Below the pieces are notes generated by a model, which saw only the letters and a list, made by a program, of their open reading frames with translations, was not told the DNA's origin and ran no database searches. A program made the position numbers and the translations under genes. Below, piece by piece: positions 45,150 through 54,549 of a DNA stretch of 64,000 bases. Positions within the stretch are counted from its first letter, which is position 1, and each line of letters starts with the position of its first letter. Origin of the DNA: Candidatus Melainabacteria bacterium (lineage in GTDB: Bacteria > Cyanobacteriota > Vampirovibrionia > Obscuribacterales > Obscuribacteraceae); the NCBI GenBank assembly GCA_003151275.1, contig PLXC01000171.1, forward strand, positions 3,039 to 67,038, given 5' to 3'.

Positions 45150-47144
45150 CTACTTCCGACCGCCGAACATGCTGCTCCAGGCATCCATGAGCATCTTCCA
45201 GGCGCCTGCGAACAGACCGGCGATCGCGACCCAGACGGGTTTGAGCCAGCCGAACAAAGCGGAGAAGATGGGCGCCAGGAAATCACGCACCGCCTTGAAA
45301 ACGGTGAAGAACGTGTTCCAGGTCCATGTGTGCACACCATCGAGGATCGGCAACAGCCAGCCCGTCAGCAACGGATCAGCAATGTACCGCACGCCGATGA
45401 AGAACAACGGGTAGAACAGCACGTAGGTCAGGGTCGCCACGACGATGCCGAAGGGCACCGCAAAGACAAGACCCAGAGGTTGCGCACCGACGACGATGCT
45501 GCTCAGAGCAACAGCGACGACCAGGGCTGTGACAGCTCCGACCAGTTCCAGTCCCGTTTTGACGATGTACTGACCACCAGCGATGTAGGTGATCGCGGTG
45601 CCGATTGCCGTGGCAGCAAGAGCGAGCCAGGCATGGTGCAGGGCAAAGCCTTGCAGCAACCAGTGCAGACCGAAGCCGACAGCGACCGTGACAAGGATGT
45701 TGGTGATGTGCAGCACGAGCTTGTCGTATGGACGCTGATCGCGGTAAGCGAAGCGATAGACCTTCTCGCAACGGCCGACCAGCTTGTCGAACTTCTGCCA
45801 GACCTTGTCGTGACCGGCAGAGAGACCGTCACCAGCGGCTGTGATAGCACCGTTGATGATGGCAATGTTGCTCACCCAGCGGTAGCTAACGTAGAACAGC
45901 GGGAAGAGCAGGAAGAACACGGGCAAGGCCGCGAGCACTCCGGCGATCACCGCTCCGTAGTTGCCATAGACGAACCCGGCGCTTGCCCAGCCAAAGCCAG
46001 CCAAGATACCGGCTGCGGCCGACAGCGCTCCGCCGATGACGAAGTTGCCACCGTCCCAGTCGAGCGTTTTGCCCGCCAGGGTATAGGTGAGAGCGACGAC
46101 GAGGATCACCGAGCCGATTGTGACGGCGAAGGGCAGAGCGATCGCACTGCACAGCCATGCAGCACCCCAGCCCGCCAAGCCGGTAGCGATCAAGTTCGCG
46201 CCCTGTTGGAAAAGCTGGCGAGAACCCGATTTCTTTTCATCGTAAGCCGATTCGAGTAGCGGCTTGAGTGTGGTCAACACCCAGTTGAGGAATTTGTCGC
46301 TGAGCATGAGGACGCCAAACGGAAAGACATAGGCGGCAACCAAAACTGAGGCGACGAAGCCGGCGATGATTGTGGTGACAAGAGTGAGACCAAGGAAGGA
46401 AGCGGCGAACGGAGCGATGCCCGCAACCAAAGCGACACTGAGCAACAACGCCAGAGCTGGCGTTTTGCCATAGTGCAGCCACTTGCAGCCAACGTCGGCC
46501 AGAAGCGAGAACACCAGCACACCAGCCACCGCACCAGCACCGGAAGCTACTCCGACCAGTATTGGAACGCCAGCGAACAGTGCCGTCGCCCAGTGGAAGA
46601 TCAGGTAACCCAGATAACCGCTGCCTGCGACAAGGCTGGGGTAAGCGACGACCTTGAGGGCATTGATCAGGAAAGACTTGCGTTCGGGAGCGAGGAGTTT
46701 GGTCCAAGCACCGTCAGAGCCAGGCAGAACGCGACAGGCGCCCAGAAGTCCGGCAGCGATGCCCTCGAAGTTTTTGCGAGCGGCGTTGTTTACGGCGCGC
46801 CAGAGCTTGTCGAAGCCTTTCACCACCCAACGCAGGATCAGCATCCAGAGAATGGGGGTGACATACGCCGCGGCAATCAGGAAGCTGACGAATCCGGCCA
46901 CGCCGGATGCCAACACACCGTAGCCGAAGCCTTGAACCAAGCCATATCCGGAGCTGGCGGCGTAAATGGAACCGACCACACCGAACAGCGAAAAGCCGAC
47001 GTAGTCGACCGAGTCGTTGTAAACCCGCTTGTAGAGCCACTTGGCGCCCTCGTAAGGACCGATGACCACAATGGCAAGGACGATCATGACAATCTTGCTG
47101 AGCAGCCAGCCGATGCCTCGTCCAAGTTTTAAGATGAGATTCAT
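45150..47144 (-). CDS. large membrane protein with about four internal repeats
   Basis: 664 residues from ATG 47144 (GAGGAA 8 nt upstream). About 16 hydrophobic helices are arranged as roughly four units of ~150 residues. Each unit ends with a Pro-Phe/Leu helix then a soluble helical loop: YVTPILWMLILRW, YVFPFGVLMLSDK, LFPLFYVSYRWV, LFYPLFFIGVRYI. The first and last ~60 residues are amphipathic, and the C-terminus is aromatic with SMFGGRK. No transporter signature that I can name. Very G+C-rich (40 of 60 bases G/C in 45901-45960 by count), unlike the flanks. Single-gene unit with its own strong terminator. Unknown function. Confidence 0.75.
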   Translation of the reverse strand: MNLILKLGRGIGWLLSKIVMIVLAIVVIGPYEGAKWLYKRVYNDSVDYVGFSLFGVVGSIYAASSGYGLVQGFGYGVLASGVAGFVSFLIAAAYVTPILWMLILRWVVKGFDKLWRAVNNAARKNFEGIAAGLLGACRVLPGSDGAWTKLLAPERKSFLINALKVVAYPSLVAGSGYLGYLIFHWATALFAGVPILVGVASGAGAVAGVLVFSLLADVGCKWLHYGKTPALALLLSVALVAGIAPFAASFLGLTLVTTIIAGFVASVLVAAYVFPFGVLMLSDKFLNWVLTTLKPLLESAYDEKKSGSRQLFQQGANLIATGLAGWGAAWLCSAIALPFAVTIGSVILVVALTYTLAGKTLDWDGGNFVIGGALSAAAGILAGFGWASAGFVYGNYGAVIAGVLAALPVFFLLFPLFYVSYRWVSNIAIINGAITAAGDGLSAGHDKVWQKFDKLVGRCEKVYRFAYRDQRPYDKLVLHITNILVTVAVGFGLHWLLQGFALHHAWLALAATAIGTAITYIAGGQYIVKTGLELVGAVTALVVAVALSSIVVGAQPLGLVFAVPFGIVVATLTYVLFYPLFFIGVRYIADPLLTGWLLPILDGVHTWTWNTFFTVFKAVRDFLAPIFSALFGWLKPVWVAIAGLFAGAWKMLMDAWSSMFGGRK

Positions 47145-47821
47145 ACTGTATGTTCCTCTCTCAGATTCCAAATTTGGCGCATGCAAAGACCACCCCACGA
47201 CAGGCAGAGTTGGCAGCGTTTATTCGAAAACTGAATGGTTGAAGATAAGTCGGAGCAGCTTGCGGAGTCGGGCAGCTTCGCTGCATAGACCCCACTAGTG
47301 TGCACAGACGATCCTAGGACAACCTGATTCTTCAATTCAGGTCGGTTGTGTGCTTACGATGGCGAGATGCCGTCGTTCGCGAATCCTTCAGGCATACGCC
47401 AGTTTCAAACTCTGGTCCGAAGACCTAATGACTTAACGTGATAGTCATGATTTATTTTGAGGTTGAGAGTTTGGAGAAGCTGAAGGAGTAGAAGAAAGTA
47501 ACGCTTAAACTTAGAACTACGTACGGGCCCGATTCAACCGATGTAAAGCAGAAAGCTTGCTCATCTGCGCCAGGCGACCATTAATACTTCCCAACCCTAG
47601 CGGAGGGTTGCAAAAGCTTGCCTTGGTAATTTGGATGATCTAGCGCTAGGTTTCGCCAGAAGAAACTTCATCATCGTTATGTCAATGCCGGAGGCAAAGG
47701 TGGAGGAAGCGGAAGCAGTATAAAGTCGTCGTGTTGAGGGTCAGCTGTAAGCCATCAAGTTGTCGCTCGCCTGTTTCCTTGCTGAAATGGCTGCATCTGG
47801 CTGTATTAATCAACCACGAAT
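47145..47821. other. intergenic, no gene seen
   Basis: Contains a perfect hairpin CAACCCT-agcgg-AGGGTTG (47592-47610), possibly the end of the 47822-50785 transcript. Short frames on both strands are not supported. Confidence 0.4.
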
Positions 47822-50785
47822 CTAACGCGCACCTGCAGCAGGCGGCAAGTCGTTGGAAGCGAACTGAGCGATCGATTTGTCTCTATGGGTTTTCAGGTCG
47901 CCGTAAGCAAATGCTCTGCTCGCGCCGAAGCTTTGATTTCTCCAATCAGTGATCGACATCGCCCCAATTGCCGTCCAGCTTGCGCCTTGCATTTGTGGTG
48001 TGACATCGGCGATGCGACCATCCAACTTGCCGAGGTTGACGGGATGAACAATCGGTGCGCCATCTGCGCCGGTGGCAATTTGATGAGGCACCATGCCCGA
48101 TTCTAACTTAGTTGCACCACTCAAATAATCAACCATCAAACGCGGCTGGCTAAGACCAAGTCCTCTGCGCACTTGCCCAGATTCATCCACAAATTTTGGC
48201 GTATTCACTCCGGCCTCAGTGCCGAACATCGAGTGCAAACCGTTCACGCGCGCTTTCTTAAGCGCGTCGCCACTCAGATCTGGACTGAGGTTGAGCATGT
48301 CGTCATAGATTCCGGCCTTGGCCCATTTGTCGATGGGGTGGAACAGGGTGCCAATTTGATAAGGCTGATCTGGATTGAGTTTGCTCCAAGAGCCAGCAGT
48401 GGTGCCCTGCCCAGGGTTCCAGATTTCGATGTTGCGGATTCTTCCGCCTGCTTCGGCTAATTGACCAACTTCCGCCCTGATCGCTGGCTTAGTCAAGTCG
48501 ATTTGGTAGCGCACGCCGCTAGTTTGAATGAAGTTGCCCGAATAATCTGGACGTTCTTCAGCCGCTGCTTTGAAAAGGTTGCCGGCAAACGACTTGATTT
48601 TGCCCATGGCGCCAGAGGTAGCTGCTTGTGGTGCCGGCATGTCCTGAACGCCGAACTCAAGCGCGCGGCGAATTTGTTCACCATTCATAGTGGCAACAGT
48701 TAACTCGGAGGCGTTCTCGCCGTTGCAGAAGAGGTTGGCGAAATGCCACCCGGAAAGATCCGTGTTGCCTGGAATAGTTTTGCGGATATCTCCTGAGTGT
48801 TTGAGGAAGGCGTTCAGTTGAACGTCAGATCCTCGTTCGGCGAGATTGCCGTTGATCCCGGCGTACAAACCATCCGAGACTGTCGTGCCCAGGGCTGTTT
48901 GTTGGGCTCTGACACTTTCGACGGAAAATTCGCCCGTCGTAGCGACGCTGCCATAACCGTCAGCACCACGCAGATCTGTGACGCGTGAATAAAATGGTTG
49001 TGATTTTAAGTAGTTGACGATTTTAGGATCTTCGACCACGTCTGGCGTGAGCGGAATCAAACGACCGCTGCTTAAATATTTGTCGACTTCACCGGAGTTG
49101 TTTTTGAACGAGAGCTCGAGCTGACCAAGCCACTTCATGTCGTTTCCAGCTTGCACTACGGGCACGTTCCAGCCGTTGTTGCCCTTCACCCAGTGCGGAA
49201 TCGGTTGAGCGTCGTGCGAGTGAGCGCCGATAATTGCACTCAGCCCTTCCACTTCTTTGGCCAGCTGAACGTCTTGTCCGCGACCAAGATGCGAAACCAA
49301 AATGATTTTGTCGACATTTGCGTTGGCAGGATCGGCCTTCAGTCGCTCGATTGCAGATCTTGCCGAGGCTACGTAACGCTCGGTCATGGTTGTGGTGTCT
49401 CTCGACATGCCGGCGTTAACCTGAACTCCCATTGGGTCGATTTCTTCTGTCACCAGGCCAATATAGCCCACTCTCTCCGGGCCGTTTGCGCCATTGATCG
49501 TGCGCACTAGATACGGTTTGACAATTGAATCTTTGCCTGTTCCAACGATCTCGCCCTCCAAGAGCTTCGGACTCAGACCGGCTTCGGTAAATACACTGGC
49601 ATGTTTGGCTAATTCTTTGGTGTCGAACGTGACGTTTGAAACTACAGTGTTGATATCGCCTGATTCGTTGTGCAGCAACCTGGCATTGCGCAGCCATTCA
49701 GTAATGCTTGCTGCTTTGTCTACGGCGTGGTTACCCATGGTTCGAGCCGTAGGATTCATCGCCATTTGCAAGGTTTTGTTTTCGACCAGGCCATTGTGTG
49801 TGGAGGCATCGATTTCGGTGCCACCAAACTCATCGCCGGCGTTGATCATGTGCGTGGTGATGCCTTTCTTCTCGGCTTCAGCGGTAATGCGTTGTGCTTC
49901 CGTCGAGGCCCGGGCGAATGGATGCCCACCATTGTCATTGACCAGTGAGCTGTGGACATCGTTGACGTGGCCAATGTTGAGGCGTGTATTCTCAGCTTCG
50001 TTGGCGAACAAGCGGGCCCGTGTGTAGCCGATCACATCGGCACGGTTGAGCACAGTCGTGAAGGCGCCGCTCAGGACGCCGCCTGTCAGTCCACCGATCG
50101 TCGTGTCAAAGGCGACATCTTTCAAAATTCCCGTTACTGCACTTGGATTTCCTGACTGAATTTCGGACCAATGGTTGGACATGCTGTGCGGCAGGCTGTA
50201 AGCGAATGTGCCGGCACTGCCGCCGACAAACCCACGCATGATGTTCGCTTTGTACTTGTAGCTCAGTGAACTTTCGAACATTCTGAAACCGGCTTCGCGC
50301 AATTTGGCCGCGTCTTCTACTTGTCCTAAAGCTTGTAGACCGACCCTTTCGGCGTACACTTTGCTCGCGCCTGTCTCAGCAATTGCGCCTACGCTTCCGG
50401 AAAGTCCGTTCGCCGCGCCCCATGCCAAATCTTTCCAGGATGTGTCGCGTTCGTTTTGATTGCAAAGAAGCTCTTGCAGACCAGCCTTAACGCCTGCGTT
50501 GGTCAGGCTGCCGGCTGCTGCGGAACCGAGCAATGCCACCACCCTGCCGTACGACGTATGACTTAGTAAAGAATAAGTGATTGCGCCTGCGACACCGCTC
50601 GTCAAAGTACCGGCGACTTCACTGACTATGTGACCAACTGAATTGTGTGGCTGTTCTGCTTGTGTGGCAGAAGATGGACTGCCGAGAAACTTGTGAGTGG
50701 CGTCAAAAAGTTTGGCTGAAGCGTCTTGCCCCTGTAGTTGAGGGGTGGCACTGGTTGAATCGCCAATTGGTGGAGGAGGAGCCAT
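47822..50785 (-). CDS. 5'-nucleotidase/UshA-type metallophosphatase with hydrophobic N-terminal module
   Basis: 987 residues. Residues ~45-265 are a Gly/Ala-rich helical region with several hydrophobic helices. Residues ~270-560 are a calcineurin-like metallophosphatase (NIGHVNDVHSS, NAGDEFGG, TMGNHAVD, LVSHLGRG, IIGAHSHD). Residues ~615-900 are the 5'-nucleotidase C-terminal domain (GINGNLAERGSDVQLNAFLK). The final ~90 residues are extra. All metal-binding motifs are present. It would hydrolyse nucleotides or similar phosphoesters. Homologues are periplasmic with a signal peptide, but here there is none; the helical region may take its place. Gene stands alone. Confidence 0.85.
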   Translation of the reverse strand: MAPPPPIGDSTSATPQLQGQDASAKLFDATHKFLGSPSSATQAEQPHNSVGHIVSEVAGTLTSGVAGAITYSLLSHTSYGRVVALLGSAAAGSLTNAGVKAGLQELLCNQNERDTSWKDLAWGAANGLSGSVGAIAETGASKVYAERVGLQALGQVEDAAKLREAGFRMFESSLSYKYKANIMRGFVGGSAGTFAYSLPHSMSNHWSEIQSGNPSAVTGILKDVAFDTTIGGLTGGVLSGAFTTVLNRADVIGYTRARLFANEAENTRLNIGHVNDVHSSLVNDNGGHPFARASTEAQRITAEAEKKGITTHMINAGDEFGGTEIDASTHNGLVENKTLQMAMNPTARTMGNHAVDKAASITEWLRNARLLHNESGDINTVVSNVTFDTKELAKHASVFTEAGLSPKLLEGEIVGTGKDSIVKPYLVRTINGANGPERVGYIGLVTEEIDPMGVQVNAGMSRDTTTMTERYVASARSAIERLKADPANANVDKIILVSHLGRGQDVQLAKEVEGLSAIIGAHSHDAQPIPHWVKGNNGWNVPVVQAGNDMKWLGQLELSFKNNSGEVDKYLSSGRLIPLTPDVVEDPKIVNYLKSQPFYSRVTDLRGADGYGSVATTGEFSVESVRAQQTALGTTVSDGLYAGINGNLAERGSDVQLNAFLKHSGDIRKTIPGNTDLSGWHFANLFCNGENASELTVATMNGEQIRRALEFGVQDMPAPQAATSGAMGKIKSFAGNLFKAAAEERPDYSGNFIQTSGVRYQIDLTKPAIRAEVGQLAEAGGRIRNIEIWNPGQGTTAGSWSKLNPDQPYQIGTLFHPIDKWAKAGIYDDMLNLSPDLSGDALKKARVNGLHSMFGTEAGVNTPKFVDESGQVRRGLGLSQPRLMVDYLSGATKLESGMVPHQIATGADGAPIVHPVNLGKLDGRIADVTPQMQGASWTAIGAMSITDWRNQSFGASRAFAYGDLKTHRDKSIAQFASNDLPPAAGAR

Positions 50786-50969
50786 GTAGAGCCTATTTTA
50801 AAATCCAACCACTGTTGTTTGCTTTCGCACCCAGGTTCGACCTGAGCAGTGGGGTTGAGTCTCTTTAATTTAAACCGCCAGAGGCTGAAATATTTGGGAG
50901 ACACCTAACTAAAGCTTTTTGCCGACCATATGACAATGCGGTTTCCCGCAAAGATGGATGAATTGTTTA

Positions 50970-50989
50970 GCGCGCCCTCGGGGGCACGC
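50970..50989 (-). terminator. weak hairpin after the APH-type kinase gene
   Basis: GCG-c-GCCC/GGGC-a-CGC stem with a TCGG loop; minus-strand sequence after it is TAAACAATTC. Lies 27 bp past the stop. Confidence 0.4.
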
Positions 50990-51015
50990 TCACTGATCAG
51001 ACGCCTGCAGTCTTT

Positions 51016-52002
51016 CTAATCTTCTTCGAGAAGGCTGATTGTGTCGGCGATTACAACTTTGGCATCGGCAATTAGTTGAGGCGAGACGTGCGGACGGGCC
51101 AGAAAATCTAACCATGCCGATAAATCTGCCAGACGAATTAATCTTCGCCAGTTAGGTGGAAGCTCTCCGCCATTTTCGCAATAGGCGGCGACGACTGTTT
51201 CTGCAAATCCCTCAACCGACCCCAGCGGTTTGCGAAGCAGATTGCCGAAATCGAAAAACGGTGTACCGCTGAAGGCAAATTCCCAATCGAGCACGGCTGC
51301 TACTTCCCAGCCACTGCCGACGTCATGAACGAGGATGTTCGAGCCGCCAAAATCGGAGTGTGTCAAACATGGCTCCCCTTTCCACGTGTCCAAAAGGGAA
51401 CCATGGGCGCGGATTAAGTCAAAAACTTGTTCAGTTAGCTCTTGGCCAAGAAGTGCATCGCCGTTTTTTTCGGTCAGGCACTCTTCGGCAAAGGCCAGCA
51501 TGCCTGCACTTCCTGTGTCGATCGGAGTTGACACCTTGAGCTTGTGATCGAGCATTCCGGTTGTGGGGAATTTGTAGTGATGAATGTTCGCTAAAACTTT
51601 GCCAATTGAAGTGCCTACTTGCATCAATTCGGTGTGGGATAATTTTGGATAAACTGTTTCCAATCGTGGTGCATCAAGCCACTGCATGATTGCGTAAGGG
51701 TGCCCGGAGACCGGGTTTTCCATGGAAAAGTGGAAAAACTCGGGAGTCGGAACCGCACCATCTATGGCACTATTGATGCGAAATTCTTTCTGTGCCTGAC
51801 TTGGATCTCTTGTGAAAATGCGCACCATAACTGGTGTCTTTCTGTCATAAAGCATGACGCGAATATTTGTGTTGGCTAGACCACCTGCGGCTAACTGACT
51901 GTGCAAAACTCTGGTGCGCGGGAAAGCCGGCTGCACCAAAATTTCAAGTTCATTGTTAGTTAAAGATAGGGCTTCCTCAGCCCTCGTCCAGTTCTCACGC
52001 AT
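51016..52002 (-). CDS. aminoglycoside-phosphotransferase-family kinase
   Basis: 328 residues. APH/choline-kinase fold: the catalytic loop is LTHSDFGGSNILV (HxDxxxxN) and the Mg-binding segment is VLDWEFAFSGTPFFDFGNLLR. The N-lobe includes AAGGLANTN and the VMVRIF Lys/Arg region. Substrate unknown; such chromosomal proteins often phosphorylate small metabolites rather than antibiotics. Full length. Confidence 0.82.
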   Translation of the reverse strand: MRENWTRAEEALSLTNNELEILVQPAFPRTRVLHSQLAAGGLANTNIRVMLYDRKTPVMVRIFTRDPSQAQKEFRINSAIDGAVPTPEFFHFSMENPVSGHPYAIMQWLDAPRLETVYPKLSHTELMQVGTSIGKVLANIHHYKFPTTGMLDHKLKVSTPIDTGSAGMLAFAEECLTEKNGDALLGQELTEQVFDLIRAHGSLLDTWKGEPCLTHSDFGGSNILVHDVGSGWEVAAVLDWEFAFSGTPFFDFGNLLRKPLGSVEGFAETVVAAYCENGGELPPNWRRLIRLADLSAWLDFLARPHVSPQLIADAKVVIADTISLLEED

Positions 52003-52080
52003 TTAACTATACCGAAATTTAGATCCTAGAATTAGAGTTATTGGATTCAAATACACCTAATCAAATAAACCGCAATCAAA

Positions 52081-52154
52081 CACCGAACCCAATCCACCGA
52101 AGCATCCACTGCACCATCCACCGAACCAATCCAGCGAACCCAATCCAGCGAACC
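52081..52154. repeat. degenerate AATCCASCGAAC tandem repeats
   Basis: About five imperfect units of 12-14 bp (AATCCACCGAAGC, ATCCACTGCACC, ATCCACCGAACC, AATCCAGCGAACC twice) lie between two minus-strand genes. A perfect palindrome ACTCTGCGCAGAGT follows at 52159-52172, 9 bp past the 52181 gene's stop codon. Confidence 0.5.
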
Positions 52155-52180
52155 TGAGACTCTGCGCAGAGTACCATAAA

Positions 52181-53317
52181 TTACAATTCACGGTACGTCG
52201 CCTTGCCTTTTGAGAATAAGAGCTGTCGGGCAAAATCTAAGTCTAGGACCGCTCCGCCAACCAATCGATCGGCCTCGACAAGATTGCAATCGCGCAACGC
52301 TTCCACCGATCCAGCATAGAATCTTAAGACCGCGTCAAGTCTCTTGTTGGCAAGATCTGCCTGGTCGGAGCGATGCAATACTAAGCGTTGTAACTTCAAG
52401 ATCCGCGTTTTAAATTCGCTCACGCGTTGGTCGAGATTGTCATGTTCTTCCTCTTCGGCACCATCAGCGGTGACGTCTTTGGAGGTGCTGCTGCGGAACA
52501 GTCTTTCTGACAGATCGACTTGCATTCGGATCGTTACAGTAAGCTTGTCCACCATCGAAATTTCGTCGTCGACGAAGGCTTGCACCGAAGCGTAAAAGTT
52601 GTCGATTGCGCCGTCGAGATGTTTGGTGATTCGGGATGAAACAGGACGTGGCGATTCCATGCAAACTTCTTTCATGTTGCAGATGCAGTCGACTGCATCT
52701 TTGATTTTTTTCGATTCTTTGCTTGTAAATTTTGGAATATTTTTCAAATCAACAATTGATTGGCGATTGTCTAATTCAATCTGACGCTCCAGCAAATAGA
52801 GCATTAGAAGTCCACCTTCTGATGTTCTTTGAGACATTTCGGGCTGATTGGTTCTGAGCATGTCCACCGCTTCGTTGAACATGGTCACCACGCCCACCAA
52901 ATTGGTGCGGATTGGTTCACTGACGACGCAGTTGCTATATTCGACGGCCATCTTGGTGCGAGTGATCGCTCCAGATAACATCAAGGCACTATGCGCGGGA
53001 GTGTTTTCCTCGAAGTTCGGCTCGAACTTTTTTTCTTGGGCCACAGACAACTGTTGTTTGGCCAAATCCAACCTGAACAGTCCGAACTCTGTTCGACGCT
53101 TGCACTCATCAATATCATCTTTGAACTCAACAAGAGCGGAGTGGTACTCTTCCTCCGCTTTCAGCAAATGTTTTTGCAAAAGTGTGCGAACGGCTTCATC
53201 TTTACCCTGAGAGATGTTACTCAGTTCACTGATCGTCGACATCAATTGCTCGATCTTGGCTTTTGCGCTGCGTCTTTCCAACCAATTGGATATTTGTTCA
53301 GGAAACTGGAATGGCAT
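52181..53317 (-). CDS. helical protein with repeated LDxDFARQLL-type motif
   Basis: 378 residues, mostly charged helices and coiled coil. Three segments share a pattern ending in LxLDxAxxQL: residues ~55-95 (EFGLFRLDLAKQQL), a weaker middle copy, and residues ~330-372 (GGAVLDLDFARQLLF). The upstream neighbour has the same motif (AWLHIDFGRQLI). No enzyme motif or membrane span. Probably a structural or scaffold protein. Starts 2 bp after the stop of the 53320 gene, so the two are translated together. Confidence 0.6.
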   Translation of the reverse strand: MPFQFPEQISNWLERRSAKAKIEQLMSTISELSNISQGKDEAVRTLLQKHLLKAEEEYHSALVEFKDDIDECKRRTEFGLFRLDLAKQQLSVAQEKKFEPNFEENTPAHSALMLSGAITRTKMAVEYSNCVVSEPIRTNLVGVVTMFNEAVDMLRTNQPEMSQRTSEGGLLMLYLLERQIELDNRQSIVDLKNIPKFTSKESKKIKDAVDCICNMKEVCMESPRPVSSRITKHLDGAIDNFYASVQAFVDDEISMVDKLTVTIRMQVDLSERLFRSSTSKDVTADGAEEEEHDNLDQRVSEFKTRILKLQRLVLHRSDQADLANKRLDAVLRFYAGSVEALRDCNLVEADRLVGGAVLDLDFARQLLFSKGKATYREL

Positions 53318-53319
53318 AG

Positions 53320-53733
53320 TTACGTAGACCCGCGACTGGCGTTTATTTCTGCCCTTAACTTTTGTAATTCTTGATCGAGAAACGCTAGATGCTGTTTGGC
53401 TCTGTTTTCCCAGGGAATGCCGATGTCGCTTAGTTCAAGATAGTCGCTTTCGCCCAGGATGTGTTCGATGGCCTCAGCGTCGATTAGCTGGCGACCGAAA
53501 TCGATGTGCAACCATGCGATACCGGCTAGCTCAAATGCGTTTTGCAAGTTGTCGTCGAACAGTTTCTCAAACGCTGCCTCGAGCTCTTCCCTGGCGTTTT
53601 TGATGCAATCCGCCACGAGAACGTTCTTTCTGTAAGTTGTTTGTTCATAATCAGTGTCAAGTTTAGATAACGCCAACTCGACGGTGGCTAACCTGTTTTT
53701 GACTAGATTTTTGGTAAGACTTTGCTTGGCCAA
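53320..53733 (-). CDS. small helical partner protein
   Basis: 137 residues, helical. The core NAREELEAAFEKLFDDN...AWLHIDFGRQLIDAE matches the C-terminal repeat of the 378-residue neighbour. The C-terminus is a coiled coil (FLDQELQKLRAEIN). First gene of a two-gene leftward unit. Unknown function. Confidence 0.6.
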   Translation of the reverse strand: MAKQSLTKNLVKNRLATVELALSKLDTDYEQTTYRKNVLVADCIKNAREELEAAFEKLFDDNLQNAFELAGIAWLHIDFGRQLIDAEAIEHILGESDYLELSDIGIPWENRAKQHLAFLDQELQKLRAEINASRGST

Positions 53734-54068
53734 GGCTCTGGATTTTTCGCTTGGAGTACTGATATCAGCTTACCAGCTGGGTTTGCACTAAGGAAGTTTG
53801 CCGACTACAAAATCTAATATTGCTAATCAAAACGGCAAATGCTTCCTGCTACTTGCCTTAGTTGTTAGCCCCGCTGGACCACTGCGATTGTTTCAAATTA
53901 CCATAGGGTCCATACCAGAATTCTCTCTAAATCCCTGGAACCCAGTATCTGGCTGACTGTAAGCTCCGCCAAACCTGTTTGCGAAAGAGTCATTAATATT
54001 TGTCAGAAAGTGCAGCATTATTGGGTACAACTAAAAGTGTGAGACGCAAATTTACTACGGGTATTCCA

Positions 54069-54176
54069 ATGAGCTTCCTTGCCAACCTCTTCAATCAGCT
54101 TATGCAAAGGTTTTTCCCTGTGAAGAAATTAGTGCCTGTGCCAATAAAAGTGCGCAGCAATCAAACCAATCGATAA
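54069..54176 (+). CDS. possible 35-residue amphipathic peptide
   Basis: ATG 54069 opens a 35-codon frame (MSFLANLFNQLMQRFFPVKK...) ending 9 nt before the FHA-like gene. The N-terminal half is an amphipathic, aromatic helix and the C-terminal half is basic. The ribosome site is poor. It could be a leader peptide for the next gene. The rest of 53734-54068 holds no gene that I see. Confidence 0.3.
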   Translation: MSFLANLFNQLMQRFFPVKKLVPVPIKVRSNQTNR

Positions 54177-54185
54177 TCACAGGCG

Positions 54186-54536
54186 ATGGTACATTCACGA
54201 CCTTTTATTGAGCTCAGTGAGACCAATGAGATTTATGCGCTCTCCTGCCCAGCCACTCTTGGTTCTGATCAGAAGAGCGACATTCTTTTAAGGCATCAAT
54301 ACCCCGAAGCAATTCAGATACTAATTACTGAAATTGACGGAAAATTCTTCGCTAAAGTTGAGAGCGGCTCTTATAAAGCAAAGTCAAAATTCGGCATTTT
54401 TCCAATTTCAGTTTGGACCACAATCAACGGCAAGCCGCTGAAAACCGTCATGCCGATTGAGGATGGCGATTGCCTCAAGGTCGGTGAAAACATGTATTGG
54501 TTCACTGTCAAGCCTGCCGAAGTGGCAGCAATTTGA
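54186..54536 (+). CDS. FHA-like domain protein
   Basis: 116 residues. The layout matches a forkhead-associated domain: ATLGSDQKSDILL for the GR-x-x-x-D-I segment, a central beta stretch, and TINGKPLKTVMPIEDGDCLKVGENMYWF for the NG-x-x-L...L-x-DGD-x-x-x-xG segment. The phosphothreonine-binding Arg is replaced by Ser, so phosphopeptide binding may be lost. FHA proteins usually partner Ser/Thr kinases, and a kinase remnant is at 26724. It converges with a pseudogene. Confidence 0.6.
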   Translation: MVHSRPFIELSETNEIYALSCPATLGSDQKSDILLRHQYPEAIQILITEIDGKFFAKVESGSYKAKSKFGIFPISVWTTINGKPLKTVMPIEDGDCLKVGENMYWFTVKPAEVAAI

Positions 54537-54549
54537 TTGCGGGCAAGAG

